Shown here: positions 1 through 5,136 of the stretch, in pieces
How the letters are laid out: every line of letters begins with the position of its first letter
Position numbering within the stretch: position 1 is the stretch's first letter
Assembly (NCBI GenBank): GCA_022571615.1
Contig: JACZXM010000268.1
Span: 1 to 5,136, forward strand
Direction: 5' to 3'
Length of the DNA stretch: 5,136 nucleotides
From: Acidobacteriota bacterium
Lineage (GTDB): Bacteria; Acidobacteriota; UBA890; WLXD01
The notes under the pieces: generated by a model
Seen by the model: the letters and a program-made list of their open reading frames with translations, nothing else
Told to the model about the DNA's origin: nothing
Databases searched by the model: none
Position numbers and translations under genes: made by a program

Positions 1-243
1 GTCAGATAGTGCTGACGCATAGCTACCGGTGTCGAGTCTCATCGGTGCGTTGGCCTTGGCGATGTTGTGCATGTCAGCCATCGTGCCGCGCTGGCGTGCA
101 CGGTCGGCAGCGTTCAGGAATTGAGGCACGCCAATGGTGGCGATCACGGCTATGATCGCCATGACGACCAGCAGCTCAATCACCGAAAACCCCGGGGACC
201 CGGCTTCATGATCGCCCCGGCGGTGTTGCGCTCGGAGGTTCAA
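1..243 (-). CDS. Type IV pilin-like / type II secretion pseudopilin, N-terminal part
   Basis: This is a prepilin-like protein whose C-terminus lies off the left edge; 81 codons are visible. The reading begins MNLRAQHRRGDHEAGSPG and continues with FSVIELLVVMAIIAVIATIG. That is the class III signal: a basic leader, Gly at -1, a Phe at the cleavage site, Glu at +5 and a hydrophobic helix of about 20 residues. After it come a PQFLNAADRARQRGTMADM stretch and a TGSYASAL stretch, which resemble the TMADMR...Y...YP region of GspG/PilA-like proteins. By family knowledge it would be cleaved and methylated by a PilD-type peptidase and packed by its helix into a pilus or pseudopilus in the inner membrane. 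I chose a TTG start at 241-243 because AAGGAGG (249-255) lies 5 nt upstream and no in-frame ATG exists. The resulting 18-residue leader is longer than common. The class is secure, but major pilin, minor pilin and GspG-like protein cannot be told apart from this fragment. Confidence 0.85.
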   Translation of the reverse strand, partial: MNLRAQHRRGDHEAGSPGFSVIELLVVMAIIAVIATIGVPQFLNAADRARQRGTMADMHNIAKANAPMRLDTGSYASALSD

Positions 244-641
244 GCATTCCTCCTTGATGAAGCAATTCCGACTCCTCGAATCTCAATTCTTCTAAATTCT
301 ACTCGCCCGCGAAGGCCTTCCAAAGCACCATCGAATCCTCTCCAGCAACTTCCCAGAACCGTGTCGAGGTCTCTACAACTACGCCAGTAGTCTGTCCAGA
401 TGGGTCGCTACGGGCCCCGCAAGAGCAAGTACGGCAAGAAATTGCGGGCAATGATCGGCGATAGCCATCGATCGCGCAGCAGTCCCGTGCAGAAAGCTGG
501 GTGCTGGAACCAAAACGTAGAGGTGCCGCGAGGCGAGCCGGCACGAGGTCCGAAAAAGGGAGGAGCGTATTGCTAGCGGCCCGCGCCACTTCTGCCACGG
601 GCTGCTAGACGAGGCACGTTTCGTTTGAGCTGAGACCCGAG
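244..641. other. Stretch without a convincing gene between the pilin-like and PilZ genes
   Basis: About 400 bp lie upstream of the pilin-like gene and downstream of the minus-strand PilZ gene. A 99-codon minus-strand open frame (299-598) covers much of it. It starts with GTG, has no Shine-Dalgarno, and its serine-, arginine- and cysteine-rich translation matches no family I know. I found no clear sigma-54 (-24/-12) site, no RNA gene and no strong terminator hairpin. The region probably carries the pilin promoter and leader, but I cannot point to the element. Confidence 0.5.
249..255 (-). promoter_or_regulatory. Shine-Dalgarno deciding the TTG start of the pilin-like gene
   Basis: Read on the minus strand, AAGGAGG is followed by 5 nt and then TTG in the prepilin frame. 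An ATG at 245-247 lies only 1 nt after the motif and opens a different frame that stops after 13 codons, so the TTG is the better start. Confidence 0.6.
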
Positions 642-1067
642 CTAATCACTCCCAGCGGTAGCCAAGGGCGCCTCGAACATGATCGCGACAACGAAGCCTT
701 CCAGCGCCTGGTCCATCCGGACGACCGTTCCCCACACCGGTTCATCTGGAATCTCGAGGACCGGGAACTCGTCCCCACACCGCGGGCATTGGATCAGCTC
801 GGGGCCATGTCGGTCCTCAGGCGGAAAGCTGATGCGGCAGCGTGTTCCCAGGGTGATCTGCTGGTCAACACGCGCCAGCAAGCCACTGCGGCATAGGTTG
901 ATCGAGACGCCGTGGCTTGGCTTGGAGTCTCGCCGATCCAACTCAATCAGAATCGGGCAAGAGATGTTGTAGCGTGGGAATGCTCGCCGCGTGGGTATGA
1001 GGCTGGACACGGCGCTCAATACTGCTGTTCCAGGTGTCGAATAACGAGTTTCGCTCATGGTTTCCAC
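642..1067 (-). CDS. PilZ-domain protein (paralogue A)
   Basis: This is a 141-residue single-domain PilZ protein, a family that usually binds c-di-GMP and passes the signal to motility, pilus, polysaccharide or transcription partners in the cytoplasm. The RxxxR element is RRAFPR (Arg28-Arg32). The second element, normally [D/N]xSxxG, reads INLCRSG (Asn57-Gly62), so Cys59 replaces the usual Ser. Beta-barrel-like sequence follows (LGTRCRISF, then VWGTVVRM and FVVAIMFE). A CPRCG pair (Cys94, Cys97) interrupts the barrel in a loop. The GTG start follows GAGG by 7 nt; an ATG 9 nt further in (1056-1058) is the alternative. The gene is divergent from a clear paralogue at 1508-1924, with the same length, motif spacing and cysteine pair. 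PilZ assignment is firm. Ligand binding is inferred, and the Ser-to-Cys change makes it less certain. The target is unknown, although a pilin-like gene lies 400 bp downstream. Confidence 0.85.
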   Translation of the reverse strand: METMSETRYSTPGTAVLSAVSSLIPTRRAFPRYNISCPILIELDRRDSKPSHGVSINLCRSGLLARVDQQITLGTRCRISFPPEDRHGPELIQCPRCGDEFPVLEIPDEPVWGTVVRMDQALEGFVVAIMFEAPLATAGSD

Positions 1068-1507
1068 TGTACCGCCTCATCCAGCATGCACAGAAGTCAA
1101 TAGCTATCGTCAAGCGATTACGGTAGCCATTCACGGCCGTTGACATGCTCCAGTAGCGCGGATGGGATTGCCCCCGACCAATCACCGGCCACGCTGTGTA
1201 GCTACGCCACCGCTTCTGCCTCGGTTTGACTACGGGTTCAGTTGCGACGCGCCCGCCCCTTCTCCACCGTCCTCTGCGTTACCCGCTGCCTCGGTGACCG
1301 TGCAGCCAGTCGTGCGCAGGTGCCCAGCCATCAGGCGATCAGCGCTCCACGGACTTGACCGTCGCTGACCCTCGCAAAAGTCGGAGCGGGCCTTTCGCTC
1401 TATGGAGTAGACCTATCTCTCTCTATACATATATAGGTGAGGTGCAACCTGGCCGTCCGGCAAACCTTTACTTGGCATTGCTGACGCCAACCGCGACAAG
1501 GTGGGTA
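1068..1507. other. Divergent intergenic region between the two PilZ genes
   Basis: About 440 bp separate the divergent PilZ genes. Short open frames here (for example 1162-1368 plus and 943-1185 minus) lack Shine-Dalgarno sites and recognisable domains, so I treat the stretch as non-coding. It must hold the promoters for both genes. On the minus strand, two TTGAC words 13 bp apart (1096-1100 and 1109-1113) lie upstream of paralogue A, but no good -10 follows at the right distance. An AT-rich patch near 1423-1436 is the best promoter candidate for paralogue B. Confidence 0.5.
1423..1436 (+). promoter_or_regulatory. AT-rich palindromic patch, candidate -10 region for PilZ paralogue B
   Basis: The sequence CTATACATATATAG is an inverted repeat (CTATA / TATAG around a 4-nt loop) and an isolated AT-rich island in GC-rich DNA. 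It contains TATACA and TATATA, both -10-like, 70 to 85 bp before the favoured ATG at 1508. No good TTGACA-like -35 lies 16 to 18 bp upstream, so this is only a candidate promoter or operator. Confidence 0.3.
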
Positions 1508-1924
1508 ATGAGCTTTCCATCCACAGGCCCTGGGCATAGGGAGGTGGAGGCTAACGGTAGTGGCGGCGCGCCTTTGCGCAGACGAGCCTATCCGCGCCTT
1601 GAAGCCGCGATCCACGTGGAAGTCCAGGTCGCTGGCTCTTCGCGGGTCATTCGCGGTGTCACCCTCAATCTGAGCCGCGGCGGCATGTTGGCCAACCTGG
1701 ATGCGCCGGTTACGGTCGGGGATGAATGCATCATCCGTTTCCCGAGCTCGGGCACCGAATTGCCGCTCAATCGGAAAGCCTGCCCTGAGTGCGGTCACCT
1801 GTATGCCGTTCCCTCCATACCAGGCCAAGCCATCAAGGCGAATGCTACCCGGGTACGAGAAGGAGCTGCGGTCACCACGGCGGCGTTCGAGTTTGCGATC
1901 CTCCTCGAGATAGTCGATGAATAG
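1508..1924 (+). CDS. PilZ-domain protein (paralogue B)
   Basis: This PilZ protein has 138 residues from the chosen ATG. Both ligand elements are canonical: RRRAYPR (Arg26-Arg30) and LNLSRGG (Asn54, Ser56, Gly59). It should therefore bind c-di-GMP by family rules, acting in the cytoplasm on an unknown partner. The barrel continues through GDECIIRF and ends with FEFAILLEI. A CPECG pair (Cys92, Cys95) sits 33 residues after the second motif, almost the same spacing as in paralogue A. The open frame extends upstream to an ATG at 1355, which would give 189 residues. I prefer 1508 because AAGGTGG lies 3 nt upstream, the extra 51 residues look non-coding, the candidate promoter lies inside the extension, and the length then matches paralogue A. 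It is convergent with the MerR gene, with a 95-bp gap. The domain is certain; the start is likely but unproven. Confidence 0.85.
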   Translation: MSFPSTGPGHREVEANGSGGAPLRRRAYPRLEAAIHVEVQVAGSSRVIRGVTLNLSRGGMLANLDAPVTVGDECIIRFPSSGTELPLNRKACPECGHLYAVPSIPGQAIKANATRVREGAAVTTAAFEFAILLEIVDE

Positions 1925-1949
1925 ACGGAGAACTACCCTCGCCCCTCCT

Positions 1950-1970
1950 GAAGTCAGCGACCGGGACTTC
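1950..1970 (+). terminator. Weak hairpin after PilZ paralogue B
   Basis: GAAGTC and GACTTC form a 6-bp stem with a 9-nt loop, 25 bp after the PilZ stop and between two convergent genes. No T-tract follows, so intrinsic termination is doubtful. Position is the main argument. Confidence 0.25.
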
Positions 1971-2019
1971 CTCGTCTCGATGTATGCGAAGCTTCGGGTG
2001 GGCGGGTGCGGGATGAACG

Positions 2020-2775
2020 CTACAAACGGGCGGCGTTGGCGCAGATGGCGGCAGCGACGTATGAGGATAGATCCTCTCCGTGGCGGTCGAAGTATTCCGC
2101 GAAGCGCGCGTCCGCGATGTACATCTCCGCCAGCGCCGCGTGCATGAATGGGCTGCAGGCGTAGAACCAGCGGTCGATGTGCTGGCGATGTTGCTCGGCG
2201 GCGGCCATGGCGGCCTCCGACTCGGGTGCGTCGCCGGCGGATTGCCGCGCTGCCAACTCCTTGACGATGGCGACGCCCTCCGCCTTGATGGAGCGCCAAT
2301 CATCCGGACCGTAGGTGGCGGTGCGACGCTGGGCTTGCTGCCATGCGGGGGTGTTGCCCCAGCGCTCCTTGGCTTCGGCCTCGTACTCCTCGGGTCGAAA
2401 TCCGTCGAACATTGCTTCGGCGCTCATGATCTTGTCTCCCTCGGGTGTGCGGAGCATGCGGTCGACCAAGGCGACGAGCGCCTTGGTCTTGCGCAGCCGT
2501 TGGGCGAGTCGTTTCCGGTGCAGCCGCAGAGCCGAGCGCGCCTCGAAGTCCGGAGCATCCAGAACGCTCCGGATCTCCTCGAGCGCGAACCCAAGCTCGC
2601 GGTGGAAACGGATCTGCTGGAGGCGCTCGATGTCGGAGTCGGTGTACAGGCGGTACCCGGCGTCGCTCCGCCCCGACGGGGTCAGCAAGCCGATCTCGTC
2701 GTAGTGGTGGAGCGTGCGGATGGTCACCTTGGCGATCCGCGCGACCGTCCCGACCTTGTACATGCGTTTCGACAT
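2020..2775 (-). CDS. MerR-family regulator with C-terminal TipAS ligand-binding domain
   Basis: This 251-residue protein is close in length to Streptomyces TipAL (about 253). Residues 6-75 form the MerR winged helix-turn-helix: YKVGTVARIAKVTIRTLHHY, then DEIGLL, GYRLY and LGFALEEIR. Residues about 78-112 make the dimer coiled coil (RLHRKRLAQRLRKTKALVAL). Residues about 125-251 are a TipAS (antibiotic-recognition) domain with KERWGNTPAWQQ, YGPDDW, a long helix ending in HRQHIDRWFYACSPFMH, and LAEMYIADARFAEYFD. By family knowledge such proteins bind a hydrophobic or peptide-like drug and then activate a promoter with an over-long spacer. Cys207 is present; residue 214 is alanine. I chose the ATG at 2773-2775 because TGGAGG lies 6 nt upstream; the longer open frame starts upstream of that site. 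It is transcribed alone, with a likely autoregulatory operator just upstream. The inducer and any further targets are unknown. Confidence 0.92.
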   Translation of the reverse strand: MSKRMYKVGTVARIAKVTIRTLHHYDEIGLLTPSGRSDAGYRLYTDSDIERLQQIRFHRELGFALEEIRSVLDAPDFEARSALRLHRKRLAQRLRKTKALVALVDRMLRTPEGDKIMSAEAMFDGFRPEEYEAEAKERWGNTPAWQQAQRRTATYGPDDWRSIKAEGVAIVKELAARQSAGDAPESEAAMAAAEQHRQHIDRWFYACSPFMHAALAEMYIADARFAEYFDRHGEDLSSYVAAAICANAARL

Positions 2776-2781
2776 CTCGTG

Positions 2782-2787
2782 CCTCCA
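2782..2787 (-). promoter_or_regulatory. Shine-Dalgarno deciding the MerR start
   Basis: Read on the minus strand, TGGAGG is followed by 6 nt and then the ATG at 2773-2775. This supports a 251-residue protein over the 262-residue open frame. Confidence 0.7.
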
Positions 2788-2793
2788 GAACCC

Positions 2794-2824
2794 AGCCTGG
2801 CGCCTCACGTCACGTGAGGGTCAA
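2794..2824 (-). promoter_or_regulatory. MerR-type promoter with palindromic operator
   Basis: Read on the minus strand, a -35 TTGACC (2819-2824) is followed by CCTCACGT-G-ACGTGAGG, a perfect palindrome with 8-bp arms (2803-2819) that overlaps the last bases of the -35. With a 19-bp spacer the -10 would be CAGGCT (2794-2799), a poor match, which suits an activator-dependent promoter. MerR proteins typically bind a palindrome in such a 19-bp spacer and untwist it. The element lies 28 bp before the MerR start codon, so autoregulation is the natural reading. The inferred transcript start would fall close to the Shine-Dalgarno, giving a very short leader. Confidence 0.75.
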
Positions 2825-2883
2825 GCCCGGCAGCGGAAAAATCTACCCCGGGAACGCGGCTGCCCCAGTCAGGCACATGTAGG

Positions 2884-3033
2884 CTGAGCCACGCTGCGGC
2901 ACAATATCGGGCGGCCGAGGGTCACGCCGCCATCCACCAACTCGGTGCCGCCGGGCTGGGGCCGATCGCCGTCACCGGACGTCCGCTCGGTTGGGCCGAC
3001 GTGCCAGTAGAATTGTGGCCGGTGGATTTGGTC
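2884..3033 (+). pseudogene. Remnant of a HAD-family (IIB-like) hydrolase
   Basis: In this frame the DNA reads LSHAAAQYRAAEGHAAIHQL, then GAAGLGPIAVTGRPLGWADV, then PVELWPVDLV. It resembles the part of HAD-IIB or sucrose-phosphatase-like proteins that holds motif II (Thr of VTGRP, about 2971-2985) and the following GW...WPVD element (WPVD at 3016-3027). Motif I (DxDxT), which should lie 30 to 40 residues upstream, is absent, and the frame has no usable start codon. After WPVDLV the expected ENG element is missing and the sequence turns arginine-rich, which suggests a further lesion. The frame is open from 2818 to 3147 but only this core looks like protein. I infer a decayed gene truncated at its 5' end near the MerR promoter. 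Recognition is from memory of the family pattern, so confidence is moderate. Confidence 0.5.
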
Positions 3034-3243
3034 AGGAACTGTTCGACGACCCGGCGGGTCGAAGGCATTCTGAGGCTGCCGGCCGGGCGGCTGCACCGGT
3101 GCCCCGGGCATGAATCAATTGTTTTGAGGTGTTTTTCGGGCCAGTGAGGTGCGAAACTCGGCTTCCTTCAGCTACTCTTGCGCCAGGCAGGACGGCTCGT
3201 GCTCGTCCCCGTCTTCCCGATCACCGGGAACAGGAGGCCGAAG
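3034..3243. other. Non-coding or decayed stretch before the small membrane-protein gene
   Basis: I see no supported gene between the HAD-like remnant and the GTG at 3244. The minus-strand open frame 2869-3111 overlaps the remnant, has low complexity (Pro, Arg, Gln) and no recognisable domain. A T-rich run near 3118-3137 is the only marked compositional feature. The promoter of the downstream gene should lie here, but I find no convincing -35/-10 pair. Confidence 0.4.
3232..3237 (+). promoter_or_regulatory. Shine-Dalgarno deciding the GTG start of the small membrane protein
   Basis: AGGAGG is followed by 6 nt and then GTG at 3244-3246. It is one of the strongest ribosome-binding sites in the window and argues that this small gene is real. 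Confidence 0.7.
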
Positions 3244-3441
3244 GTGGCAGACAACAAGACGCGCCGGAGCGCCCTCGCTCAGGGCATCTACGGGATCGTT
3301 ATCGGACTCATCTGTGTGGTGTTCATCCCGCTGGGCTTGCCGCTGAGCGTGATCGCGATGGTCCCCGCAACGCTGGCGCTCGGCTTCGGCGCGGCGCTGA
3401 TCCGCGACGCCATTCTCTGGGACGAGACCCACGAGCAGTAG
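3244..3441 (+). CDS. Small membrane protein with two predicted transmembrane segments
   Basis: I do not recognise this 65-residue protein. It starts MADNKTRRSALAQG, a short basic cytoplasmic-looking end. Two hydrophobic segments follow at about residues 15-33 (IYGIVIGLICVVFIPLG) and 36-54 (SVIAMVPATLALGFGAALI), joined by a tight Gly-Leu-Pro turn, and it ends with the acidic tail RDAILWDETHEQ. That pattern suggests a helical hairpin in the inner membrane with both ends in the cytoplasm by the positive-inside rule. The GTG start is well supported: AGGAGG (3232-3237) lies 6 nt upstream. An upstream ATG at 3178 in the same frame would add 22 residues but has no comparable site. The gene is convergent with nadE, with a gap of 64 bp. 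No function can be assigned. Confidence 0.65.
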   Translation: MADNKTRRSALAQGIYGIVIGLICVVFIPLGLPLSVIAMVPATLALGFGAALIRDAILWDETHEQ

Positions 3442-3505
3442 CGCATCGGAGTCGTTGTCGAAGCACCGCGACCGACGCCACTTGTGCCAGCGCTAGCGTC
3501 AGATC
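3442..3505. other. Convergent gap between the small membrane gene and nadE
   Basis: This is a 64-bp gap between two converging stop codons. An 8-bp self-complementary word CGCTAGCG (3491-3498) lies here, but it has no loop and no T-tract, so I do not call a terminator. Confidence 0.4.
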
Positions 3506-5136
3506 TCAGCGCTCGCTCCACTCGGACCGCTGCACCACCGGCAACTGCAGTGCGCGCTCGCGGTCCAGGTCGAGCGAGCCAACGTGCAACGACAGCGGAG
3601 CCTGCACCCACTTGTAGATCGAGCGGGTAAACAGTGTTGCGAATCGGCTCGCCCATGCTGCCAGCCGCTCCGCGTCGTGCTCGGGGAAGATCGCCGGCAG
3701 TGCCCGCGCGATGTCCTCGGGAGCGAGCTTCTCGCTTGCGTACAGGTACAGGCACGCATCGAGCACCTCGAAGGGCATGAGCTCGGCCTCCGCTTGCTGG
3801 TCATCGGCGAGCTCGGGACCCGGCTCGGTGGCAAGCGTGGCCGTGATTCCATCGAGCCCGTAGCGCTCGTGGAGCCGCTCCAGCAACGCGATCACCACCG
3901 TCTTGGGCACGTTGGCGATCACCGACAACGCCCCCTCGAGGTCGCCGCCGATGGTGGTATAGCCGACTGCCTTTTCGCTCATGTCGCCCGCTTGCAGAAA
4001 CAGCCCGCCGGAACTGTTGGCCCAGTTCCACATCCGCTGCGCCCGGATCCGAGCCTGGATGTTCTGGCGCGTGATGTCGGTGGGCGTCTCGCCGGCCAGC
4101 ATCGTCCCGGTGGCCTCGAGCTCCCGATCGAACGCGTCGTCGATCGAGACCACGCATAGGCGAATTCCGAGTTCCTCGCAGATGCGCACCGCGGCGGCCC
4201 GGGTTCCCTCGGTCGAGTAGCGACTCGGCATGTAGAAGGCCTGGATAAGCTCGCCGGCACGTTCTCGGAGCTCATCGCCCGGTTCCTGTCCGGTGAGCAT
4301 CTGAACCGCCCGCCAGGCCACCAGCAGCGTCATGAGCGAGTCGCGCCCACCGGAAAGCGCGATGCCGAAGCAGGTGAAACAGCCGATCTTGACGAAGTAA
4401 TCCTTGGTCCCCAGCGCGATGGCATCGAACAGGTCGTCGAGAACGTTCTCGCGGGTCCTGACCCGGTCCTCGGCTCGCGGCGGCAGGAAGAAGCTGCGCT
4501 CCGCGGGAACCGGGTAGGCAAGGCCGGAGGCGTCGGCCACCGGCTGTTCGGAGACGATCGCCGGCACCGGCAGTCCGCTCTCGAGGAAAGCCTCGCAGTC
4601 GGTTCGCCAGGTCGTGTTCTCGGTGCGCAGGCGCAGCGTGCGATCCAGGTCGATGACCACGGTGCTGATCTGCTCGCGAAACCGCGTGGCCTCGAGCTCG
4701 AGCCGGCCGTTCTGGAAGACGAACCCACCGCCATCGTAGATCAGCCCGTCCTGCGCCGACGACGTTGCAGTACACTAGCGCCGCCTGATTGTCGGCGGAG
4801 CGCGTGGCGAGCATCTCGCGGCGGGTTTCCAGGATCCCGATGCGGTAGGGCGAGGCGGAGATATTGACCACCAGCTCGGCGCCCGAATAGCAGCGGCGTC
4901 GCATCGGGCCGTCGGGAGACCACACGTCCTCGCAGACCTCGACCGCCAGCCTGCCGAACTCGAAGTCGAAGATCGTATCGCCGAGCGGAATGCCATCGGC
5001 CTCTAGCTGCAGGTAGGGCGTGCCGCGTGAGAAGGTGCGGCCCTCGTAGAAGATGCTGTAGGTAGGGAGCTTCTCCTTGGGAACGAATCCCAGCACGCAT
5101 CCCCCGTGCACCACGGCGGCGACGTTGAACAGCTGC
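3506..5136 (-). pseudogene. nadE: Glutamine-dependent NAD+ synthetase, frameshifted and cut by the window edge
   Basis: The gene encodes the two-domain enzyme that converts nicotinic acid adenine dinucleotide to NAD+ with ATP, using ammonia released from glutamine, the last step of NAD+ synthesis. The first visible part (5135 to about 4755) is the nitrilase-type amidase. It shows FVPKEKLPTY with the probable catalytic Lys (codon 5076-5078) and VEVCEDVW with the nucleophile Cys (codon 4932-4934). The catalytic Glu lies off the right edge. The second part (4753 to 3509, 415 codons) is the synthetase. It has the PP-loop SGGRDS (4337-4354), then GDMSEKAVGYTTIGGD (from about 3988), NVPKTVV and a C-terminal SIYKWVQAPLSLHVGS. 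Between them the frame breaks at 4751-4757: the reading goes from VYCNVVG to QDGLIYDGGG only after skipping one base (or restoring two). Everything else is open and conserved. The lesion is either a recent mutation or a sequencing or assembly error. The family call is nearly certain. Confidence 0.9.

Noticed and set aside
299..598. 99-codon minus-strand open frame between the pilin-like and PilZ genes
   Set aside because: It has a GTG start with no Shine-Dalgarno, an odd Ser/Arg/Cys-rich composition and no recognisable domain. It is likely chance in GC-rich DNA.
1096..1113. Two TTGAC words 13 bp apart on the minus strand upstream of PilZ paralogue A
   Set aside because: Neither is followed by a reasonable -10 at 16 to 18 bp, and two 5-bp words are weak evidence for an operator.
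1216..1295. Direct repeat CTGCCTCGGT at 1216-1225 and 1286-1295
   Set aside because: It is only 10 bp, has two copies, shows no flanking structure, and can arise by chance.
1355..1507. 51-residue N-terminal extension of PilZ paralogue B
   Set aside because: There is no Shine-Dalgarno before the ATG at 1355, an AT-rich promoter-like patch lies inside it, and paralogue A has no counterpart.
1988..1997. CGAAGCTTCG palindrome between the PilZ and MerR genes
   Set aside because: It is a perfect 10-bp palindrome with no loop and no T-tract, so it is neither a convincing terminator nor a known operator.
1400..2299. Long 299-codon minus-strand open frame
   Set aside because: It is antisense to PilZ paralogue B and overlaps the MerR gene in another frame. 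Its Arg-rich translation is typical of a shadow frame.
2080..2817. 245-codon plus-strand open frame antisense to the MerR gene
   Set aside because: The MerR gene on the other strand has complete family motifs. This frame reads as low-complexity Gly/Val/Leu shadow sequence.
2869..3111. 80-codon minus-strand open frame
   Set aside because: It is Pro/Arg/Gln-rich without a domain and lies opposite a better explained HAD-like remnant.

Overview
The window is GC-rich (roughly 60% or more by eye) and bacterial. A type IV pilin-like gene, two PilZ-domain genes, a TipA-type MerR regulator and a large glutamine-dependent NAD+ synthetase together suggest a Gram-negative, soil or sediment type genome such as Myxococcota, Acidobacteriota or a related lineage. 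That assignment is inference from gene style; no marker gene fixes it.

Layout, left to right. (1) At 1-243 on the minus strand is the N-terminal part of a prepilin-like protein that runs off the left edge. (2) 244-641 holds no convincing gene. (3) 642-1067 (minus) and 1508-1924 (plus) are two divergently transcribed, paralogous small PilZ proteins separated by about 440 bp of non-coding DNA. Both carry the same unusual CPxCG insert. (4) 2020-2775 (minus) is a full-length TipAL-like MerR regulator. A perfect 8+8 bp palindrome (2803-2819) sits in its own promoter, a textbook arrangement for autoregulation. (5) 2825-3243 has no intact gene but keeps a recognisable plus-strand scrap of a HAD-family hydrolase (about 2884-3033). 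(6) 3244-3441 (plus) is a 65-residue protein with two predicted membrane segments, started by a GTG behind a strong Shine-Dalgarno. (7) 3506-5136 (minus) is nadE, cut by the right edge and split by one frameshift near 4751-4757 between the amidase and synthetase parts.

The genes do not form one operon: strands alternate and most gaps are long. A functional theme is possible only at the left end, where a pilin-like protein lies near two putative c-di-GMP-binding PilZ proteins. The right half looks like ordinary housekeeping and regulatory genes with some decay. I see no tRNA, rRNA, CRISPR array, transposase or phage gene. No clearly new system is evident. The items most worth a second look are the PilZ pair with its CPxCG insert, the TipA-type regulator with its operator, and the nadE frameshift.
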